Shown here one piece after another: positions 6,403 to 11,037 of a stretch of 11,037 nucleotides of DNA (its first letter is position 1; each line of letters begins with the position of its first letter). Source of the DNA: Thermodesulfatator atlanticus (GTDB taxonomy: Bacteria; Desulfobacterota; Thermodesulfobacteria; Thermodesulfobacteriales; Thermodesulfatatoraceae); contig DROK01000114.1 in assembly GCA_011321895.1 (NCBI GenBank), positions 1 through 11,037 of the forward strand. Reading direction: 5' to 3'. The translations under genes and the position numbers were made by a program. Under the pieces are notes generated by a model that was not told the origin of the DNA, searched no databases, and saw only the letters and a list, made by a program, of their open reading frames with translations.

Positions 6403-7002
6403 TCAGGTTTTTTTCCAGCTCTTTTCTTCGCCGCGCAGCAGGCGCTTGATGTTGTCCTTGTGTTTTAGCCAGATGAGGAGGGCCATGACCAACGCGGTGG
6501 CCTCATAGACGGGGGTGGGGCAGAAAAGGCGGATGAGGAAGGGCATGAGGGCGGAAGCCAGAAGAGACCCTACCGAAACAAAGCCCGATATCTTGACCGC
6601 CAGGACGAAGGCGACCAGGGCCAGGCCCAGGGCCTTGGGGCAGAGGACCAAAAAGACCCCGGTGGCCGTGGCCACTCCTTTCCCGCCCCTGAATTTGAGG
6701 TAGACCGGGAACAGGTGCCCCAGGAAGGCGCAAAAACCAGCCCCTGCCACCAGGAGATCCTTTTGGGGGTGGTCTTTAAAGAGGCTTAAGGCCGCAAGCA
6801 TGGGAAGGATCCCTTTGCTCATGTCCCCCAGGAGGGTAACCAGGCCCCATTTTTTCCCGAGGAGTCTGGCCACGTTGGTGGCCCCCAGGTTGCGGCTCCC
6901 GTGCTGGCGGGGATCAAGACCAAAGGGTTTGGCCACCAGAAGGGCCGTGGGGACCGAGCCTAAAAGATAGGCCAGTAGAAACAGGAGATAGGCTTTTTCC
7001 AT
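6403..7002 (-). CDS. plsY: Acyl-phosphate:glycerol-3-phosphate acyltransferase PlsY
   Basis: This integral membrane enzyme transfers an acyl group from acyl-phosphate to glycerol-3-phosphate, the first acylation step of phospholipid synthesis, working with PlsX. Length 199 is standard. Motif 1 is seen as GSVPTALLVAK (15-25) followed by GSRNLGATNVAR (35-46). Motif 2 is KFRGGKGVATATG (103-115), preceded by GHLFP. The third conserved region, KHKDNIKRLLRGEE (180-193), is near the C-terminus. Several hydrophobic helices fill the rest. The start at 7002 has a GAGGAGG site six bases upstream. It is divergent from the EF-G gene across 49 bases. plsX is not in the window. I see nothing unusual in the protein. 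Confidence 0.96.
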   Translation of the reverse strand: MEKAYLLFLLAYLLGSVPTALLVAKPFGLDPRQHGSRNLGATNVARLLGKKWGLVTLLGDMSKGILPMLAALSLFKDHPQKDLLVAGAGFCAFLGHLFPVYLKFRGGKGVATATGVFLVLCPKALGLALVAFVLAVKISGFVSVGSLLASALMPFLIRLFCPTPVYEATALVMALLIWLKHKDNIKRLLRGEEKSWKKT

Positions 7003-7015
7003 GGGCGGCCTCCTC

Positions 7016-7045
7016 TTGCCAGCTAAGGGCTCACAAAGGTAATAT
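7016..7045 (+). promoter_or_regulatory. Candidate promoter of the EF-G gene, start at or near the ATG
   Basis: TTGCCA (7016-7021, five of six matches to TTGACA) and TAATAT (7040-7045, four of six to TATAAT) are spaced by 18 bases. Transcription would begin about seven bases after the -10, near 7052, the A of the start codon, giving a very short or absent leader. This fits the poor ribosome site: only AAAGGT, eleven bases from the ATG. The match is moderate and the gap is only 49 bases, so this stays tentative. Confidence 0.35.
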
Positions 7046-7051
7046 CCTCAC

Positions 7052-9100
7052 ATGGCCGGGGAAGCAAGGATTAAAAAGATAAGGAACATCGGGATCATAG
7101 CCCACATAGACGCGGGCAAGACTACCCTTACCGAACGTATCCTCTACTACACCGGCAAAATTCACCGCATCGGGGAGGTGCACGAGGGGCAGGCCACCAT
7201 GGATTATCTCCCCGAAGAGCAGGAAAGGGGGATCACCATCACTTCGGCCTGCACCACCTGCTACTGGAAGGGACACGAGATCCACCTCATCGATACCCCG
7301 GGCCACGTGGATTTTACCATCGAAGTGGAGCGCAGTTTGCGGGTGCTCGACGGGGCCGTGGGCGTTTTTTGCGCCGTAGGCGGGGTGGAACCCCAGTCTG
7401 AAACCGTATGGCACCAGGCCGAACGTTTTCGGGTCCCCAAAATGGCCTTTGTCAACAAGATGGACCGGGTAGGGGCCGATTTCTGGGGTACCGTCCAGCA
7501 AATGAGGGAAAAGTTGGGGGCCAGACCCGTGATCCTGACCATGCCCTACGGGGCTGAACAGGATTTCAAGGGCGTGGTGGACGTGGTAAAAGAAAAGCTC
7601 ATCCTCTGGGACGAGGCCTCCCTGGGGGAAAAGTACTCTTACCACCCGGTCCCCTCGGAAATGAAAGAAGAGGTGGCCCGGGTGCGACGTGAACTTTTGG
7701 AAACCATTGCCGAGCTCGAAGAAGAGGCCCTGGAGAAATATCTTTCCGATGAACCCTTCAGCGAAGAAGAAATACACGCCCTGATACGCAAGGGGACCCT
7801 TTCTCTTGAAATCGTACCGGTCTTTTGTGGTTCAGCCCTGAAAAATAAAGGCATCCAGCCGGTGCTTGACGGGATCGTACGTTACCTTCCCTCACCTCTG
7901 GACGTGCCCCCGGTCAAAGGGACAAACCCTGAGACCGGCAAGGAGGAGACCAGGTTTCCCGACGAGCGCGAGCCCCTTACGGCCCTGGCCTTTAAGGTAC
8001 AGATGTTTGAGGGGCGTAAGATGGTCTATTTGAGGCTCTACGCCGGGGTACTTGAGGTGGGAAAGACCGTTTTAAACGTCACCCAAAAAAAGAAGGAGAA
8101 GGTGGCCCGTCTCTTCCTCATGCACGCCAATAAACGTACCCGCCTGGAACGGGCCGGGGCCGGGGATATCGTGGCAGCCATGGGGCTTAAACATACCGTC
8201 ACCGGAGACACTCTGACCGACCCGGACCATCCCCTGGTCCTGGAACCCATCGGGGCCTACGAACCGGTTATCTCCGTGGCGGTAGAGCCTCGCAGCCGGG
8301 CTGAGGAAGAAAAGGTCGAGGAGGCCCTCCAGAAAATAGCCCAGGAAGACCCCACTTTCCGGGTCAAAATCGACCCGGACACCGGCCAGCGGCTCATCTC
8401 CGGGATGGGGGAACTCCACCTGGAAGTGATCCTGAACCGCCTGAAGCGGGAATTCGGGCTTGAGCTGCTGGTGGGCCGGCCCCAGGTGGTCCATCGGGAA
8501 ACCATCACCCGAGAAGCCCAGGTGACCGAAAGATTTGACCAGGTGGTGGGGGAAGAACATCTCCGGGCCACAGCCACCGTGGCGGTCCGTCCGAGGCCCA
8601 GAGGGACGGGTAACCGGGTGGAGTTACGCCTCCCTGAAGGAAGCCTCTCTCCGGAACAGGAAAGGGCCCTGGCTGACACCCTGGAGAAGGCCCTTTCCGC
8701 TGCCGGTCCCCTGGGTTACCCCGTGGTGGACGTGGAGGTGCACCTGCTTGATCTTTCCTTCAACGGCGGGGGGTTTCAGGAGATGGCGGCCCGGGCCGCC
8801 GCGGTAAAGGCCCTACAGGAGGCCCTGAAAAAGGCCTCTCCCATCCTGCTTGAGCCCATCATGGAGATAGAAGTCGTCACCCCTTCAGAGTTTTTAGGGG
8901 AAGTGATAAGCGATCTTAACCAGCGTCAGGGGCACGTGGTAGGGATCGAGGCCCGGGGTCCGGTCCAGGTGGTGCGGGCCGAAGTCCCCCTGGCCCAGAT
9001 GTTTGGGTATTCCACCGACCTGCGTTCCGCCACCCAGGGCAGGGCGAGTTTTATCATGCGTTTTGCCCGCTTTGATCTCCCTGAAAGCCTTAAAAAATGA
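7052..9100 (+). CDS. Elongation factor G paralogue, spdEFG2/mitochondrial EF-G2-like
   Basis: This is a translational GTPase of the EF-G family. The GTP-binding motifs are intact: AHIDAGKT (17-24), RGIT (59-62), DTPGH (81-85), NKMD (135-138) and SALKNKG (261-267). Domains II-V follow, and GMGELHLEV (451-459) marks domain III. At 682 residues it is slightly short. Domain IV differs from the translocase. The usual GGxGQ(Y/F)G segment is replaced by [20 protein letters not shown] (495-514), and the usual DGSYHDVDSS loop by [15 protein letters not shown] (565-579). Domain IV/V instead resembles, from memory, human mitochondrial EF-G2 (HL-x-T-x-V near 503-510, then KKA and LEPIM near 593-604). This class (spdEFG2 in spirochaetes, planctomycetes and deltaproteobacteria) works with ribosome recycling factor rather than in translocation. 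The gene stands outside any str operon, and I expect a separate canonical fusA elsewhere. Confidence 0.93.
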   Translation: MAGEARIKKIRNIGIIAHIDAGKTTLTERILYYTGKIHRIGEVHEGQATMDYLPEEQERGITITSACTTCYWKGHEIHLIDTPGHVDFTIEVERSLRVLDGAVGVFCAVGGVEPQSETVWHQAERFRVPKMAFVNKMDRVGADFWGTVQQMREKLGARPVILTMPYGAEQDFKGVVDVVKEKLILWDEASLGEKYSYHPVPSEMKEEVARVRRELLETIAELEEEALEKYLSDEPFSEEEIHALIRKGTLSLEIVPVFCGSALKNKGIQPVLDGIVRYLPSPLDVPPVKGTNPETGKEETRFPDEREPLTALAFKVQMFEGRKMVYLRLYAGVLEVGKTVLNVTQKKKEKVARLFLMHANKRTRLERAGAGDIVAAMGLKHTVTGDTLTDPDHPLVLEPIGAYEPVISVAVEPRSRAEEEKVEEALQKIAQEDPTFRVKIDPDTGQRLISGMGELHLEVILNRLKREFGLELLVGRPQVVHRETITREAQVTERFDQVVGEEHLRATATVAVRPRPRGTGNRVELRLPEGSLSPEQERALADTLEKALSAAGPLGYPVVDVEVHLLDLSFNGGGFQEMAARAAAVKALQEALKKASPILLEPIMEIEVVTPSEFLGEVISDLNQRQGHVVGIEARGPVQVVRAEVPLAQMFGYSTDLRSATQGRASFIMRFARFDLPESLKK

Positions 9101-9156
9101 GCCGCTTCTCCGTTTTTAAGCCCCGGAATTTGGGTTAAATTTAGCCTAAAAGAGAG

Positions 9157-10227
9157 ATGAGACTCTACCACTTAGCCGATCTCCATTTAGGGGTTGATCC
9201 TCCAGGGTTAGGACGTGAGCTTTACCGCAGGCTGGTTTTTGAAAAGTTAACCGAAGTAATCGAAGAAGCCCGGCGGGAGGCGGTAAAATTTATCATCTTT
9301 GCCGGGGACACTTTTGATTCCAACGCCCTGGCCACCTCTACCGTGCTTTCTTTCCTCAGGTTTTTGGCCGAGGCCCGGGACATCAATTTCATCTTTCTGC
9401 CCGGGGGCGGTGGCGATTTTTACGGGGAGGTGAGCGGCCACGACGCCTACGGGCCTGATTCCCTTTACCGCCGGCTGGAAGTACGCTCCTTTTGGGAGCG
9501 GGCCGGAAACCTCCATCTCTTGACCCCGGAGGCACCAAGCCTCGTCTTCCCGGAAGAGAAGGTGGCCTTTTACGGGGGTTTTTTTGATTATCCCCGGGCG
9601 GCGCTTTGCGAGGAGGCCATTTACCACGTGGCGGTGCTGCATGGGGCCTTTGGGGAAAGGGCGGAATTCGGGGAGAAGCCCTTAAGCAGCCCCCAGCTAG
9701 CCAGATATGATTACCTGGCCCTGGGCCATTACCACCGTTTTCGTAAACTGGGCCCGAAGGCCGCTTACGCCGGGGCCTTTCTGCAATTTGAATTTTTGCC
9801 CCACCAGGACGCCACCAGCGGCTACGTGGTGGTGGAATTAAAAAGGCCGGCCCCCCGGCTCACGTACCGTGAGCTGGCAGACGCCCCGCGTTTTCTCCAT
9901 CTCCAGGTCCTTGACGAAAACGATCTTGAAAGGCTGAAAAAACTTGATTTTGAAAGGACTTTCGTAAAAATTACGGCCTATCTGGCCCCCCTGGAGACTC
10001 CTTTACTGGAACTTAAAAAACAGTTGCCGGACCGGCTCTTTCTGGCCGAGGGGGCCCATATTGAACCGGAAAACCTTACCTTTTACCAAATCCTTGAGCG
10101 GATCATCACGGACAAGGTCCCGGAACACTACCAGGCCGAAGTCAAGGAGTTACTCCTTTACGGGCTTAAAATAAGTCCCCAGCGGACCAAGATCGAAAAA
10201 TTCTTACAGGATAAGTACGGGCTCTGA
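9157..10227 (+). CDS. Mre11/SbcD-like metallophosphoesterase with altered motif III
   Basis: This is a putative nuclease subunit of a DNA-end-processing complex. Motif I is DLHLG (D8, H10), motif II GDTFD (G50-D51), motif IV LHGAF (H162) and motif V GHYH (H191, H193), all metal ligands. Motif III, normally PGNHD, here reads LPGGGGDFYGEVSGHDAYG (81-99). The metal-bridging Asn is absent, and the nearest equivalent is GHD at 94-96 after an apparent insertion. The phosphoesterase fold is followed by a capping/partner-binding region (about 240-356). Length 356 fits SbcD/YhaO relatives. The start codon has only a weak purine-rich leader (AAAGAGAG runs into the ATG). The stop overlaps the start of the ATPase gene as TGATG, so the two are translationally coupled. 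Activity may be reduced, altered or structural only. The EF-G gene ends 56 bases upstream with no clear terminator between. Confidence 0.85.
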   Translation: MRLYHLADLHLGVDPPGLGRELYRRLVFEKLTEVIEEARREAVKFIIFAGDTFDSNALATSTVLSFLRFLAEARDINFIFLPGGGGDFYGEVSGHDAYGPDSLYRRLEVRSFWERAGNLHLLTPEAPSLVFPEEKVAFYGGFFDYPRAALCEEAIYHVAVLHGAFGERAEFGEKPLSSPQLARYDYLALGHYHRFRKLGPKAAYAGAFLQFEFLPHQDATSGYVVVELKRPAPRLTYRELADAPRFLHLQVLDENDLERLKKLDFERTFVKITAYLAPLETPLLELKKQLPDRLFLAEGAHIEPENLTFYQILERIITDKVPEHYQAEVKELLLYGLKISPQRTKIEKFLQDKYGL

Positions 10228-11037
10228 TGCGACTCTTAAAAGTGGCCTTCCGTAATTACAAGATCCTTGAAGATAACGTCTTTGAGTTTGCGGAAAATCC
10301 CTTTTATTACTCCGCCCCGAATGAGACCGGAAAGACCACCCTTATCGAGGGAATAAAAGACGCCTTTTCTCTGGCCCCGGCCAGGCTAAAAGACAAAAAG
10401 ACCGCCGGCAAAGACGTGTTGCCGGTGCTCGAGGTGACCTTTCGGATCGGAGAGGAGGTTTACCACCTTAAAATAAACGCCCAGGACGAAACGGTAAGTC
10501 TCAGAGGAAGTGACGGGACAGATCTTTCCCGGCCGGCGGCCATCGAGCGCTTCTGGGACCAAAAAGGCTACCACCTTTTCCCCGCCGTCTTAAACAGCCT
10601 TCTGATCATCAAAGAAAGAGACCTTACCGTGGAGGTGACCAGAGGCCTCAAGGCCTTAATGGATACCGTGCTCAAGTCCGCCACCATCGAGGAACTCAAA
10701 AAGTCTTTCGAAAATATGCTCATTTTTCAAAAGGGCTGGGAGCTAAGATTCAGGAAACAGTCCTTCGGGAAGGAAGAGAAGCAACTAAGAGACGAACTGG
10801 CCGGTCTCAGGCAGGAACTTGAGCATAAGAGGTCTCTTTTTGAAGAATACCAGAAAAACATGGCCAGACTTGAGGCCCTCAAGAAGGCCCTTTCCGCCAG
10901 GAGGAAGGAGCAGGAGGCCCTCGACCAGGAACTTGTTTGGCTTCAGAAAAAACTGACTTACGCCGAATATCAGCACCTTTTGGCCGAGGGGGAAAGGCTC
11001 CAAAAAGAATCCCTTTTGAAGGAGCAGGAACTTAAAG
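10227..11037 (+). CDS. Rad50/SbcC/YhaN-like ATPase, C-terminus outside window
   Basis: This is an SMC-like AAA ATPase, the expected partner of the upstream Mre11-like protein. The start is the ATG in TGATG, overlapping the previous stop by one base. The N-terminus, MRLLKVAFRNYKILEDNVFEF, is the usual first strands of the SbcC/YhaN head. The Walker A, APNETGKTTL (30-39), has Ala in place of the first Gly and the N-E-x-G-K-T-T form seen in YhaN/OLD-like ATPases rather than the GPNGSGKS of classic Rad50. From about residue 180 the sequence becomes long, charged coiled coil (for example EKQLRDELAGLRQELEHKR). 270 codons are visible. Walker B, signature motif, any zinc hook and total length lie beyond the window. 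SbcC, Rad50 and YhaN remain possible; YhaN-like (COG4717) is my preferred reading. Confidence 0.85.
   Translation, partial: MRLLKVAFRNYKILEDNVFEFAENPFYYSAPNETGKTTLIEGIKDAFSLAPARLKDKKTAGKDVLPVLEVTFRIGEEVYHLKINAQDETVSLRGSDGTDLSRPAAIERFWDQKGYHLFPAVLNSLLIIKERDLTVEVTRGLKALMDTVLKSATIEELKKSFENMLIFQKGWELRFRKQSFGKEEKQLRDELAGLRQELEHKRSLFEEYQKNMARLEALKKALSARRKEQEALDQELVWLQKKLTYAEYQHLLAEGERLQKESLLKEQELK

Noticed and set aside
7031..7777. A 248-residue open frame on the minus strand opposite the EF-G gene
   Set aside because: It lies wholly antisense to well-conserved EF-G sequence, has a low-complexity His/Gly/Phe-rich translation and matches no family I know.
8072..8560. A 162-residue minus-strand open frame inside the EF-G gene
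   Set aside because: It is a shadow of GC-rich coding sequence with no ribosome site or recognisable domain.
9101..9156. A terminator or promoter between the EF-G gene and the nuclease gene
   Set aside because: Only a five-pair stem with a wobble and no T-run is present, and no -35/-10 pair is convincing; the two genes may share a transcript.
1..11037. Mobile elements, CRISPR arrays, tRNA or rRNA genes
   Set aside because: I saw no transposase or integrase, no spaced direct repeats, no tRNA-like cloverleaf and no rRNA sequence, and gene composition is even across the window.

Overview
The window looks like a chromosomal stretch from an anaerobic, probably thermophilic, sulfur-metabolising bacterium, with Thermodesulfobacteriota or another deltaproteobacterial-type lineage most likely. 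That placement is inference. It rests on a small siroheme reductase of the Desulfovibrio assimilatory type, a polyferredoxin-like 4Fe-4S protein, an elongation factor G that resembles the spd/mitochondrial EF-G2 class, Lys/Glu-rich proteins and strong purine-rich ribosome sites. Gene density is high: every gap is under 150 bases. I see no tRNA, rRNA, CRISPR, insertion sequence or phage gene.

Layout. Positions 1-565 (minus, cut by the window edge) encode a 4Fe-4S protein. It is divergent from a methyl-accepting chemotaxis protein at 705-2210 with a NarX/PilJ-like sensor motif, and the 139-base gap holds a perfect FNR-type palindrome at 620-633. The chemotaxis gene ends at a strong hairpin that overlaps the end of a convergent, atypical ThiF/E1-like gene (2242-3162, minus). 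That gene is divergent, across 45 bases, from a DUF429 gene (3208-3903). The DUF429 gene converges with a dicarboxylate/amino-acid:cation symporter gene (3900-5078, minus), and their stop codons overlap. Upstream of the symporter, behind an intrinsic terminator, is a two-gene operon on the minus strand: an Fe-S-type Rrf2 regulator (5836-6255) followed by the small sulfite/nitrite reductase (5162-5821). Then come plsY (6403-7002, minus) and, divergent from it, an EF-G paralogue (7052-9100). The window ends in an Mre11/SbcD-like metallophosphoesterase (9157-10227) overlapping by one base a Rad50/SbcC/YhaN-like ATPase (10227 to beyond 11037).

How parts may work together. The left part has a redox or nitrogen-oxide theme: an FNR-type site with class II spacing to the ferredoxin gene, a transducer with a nitrate-sensor-like motif, and an Fe-S Rrf2 repressor governing a siroheme reductase. 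The right end is a DNA-end-processing pair, but its nuclease lacks the usual GNHD motif and its ATPase has a variant Walker A. The EF-G has lost the usual domain IV motifs of the translocase and looks like the form dedicated to ribosome recycling. The least ordinary items are this EF-G, the nuclease/ATPase pair, the cysteine-poor E1-like protein and the FNR-type divergent promoter.
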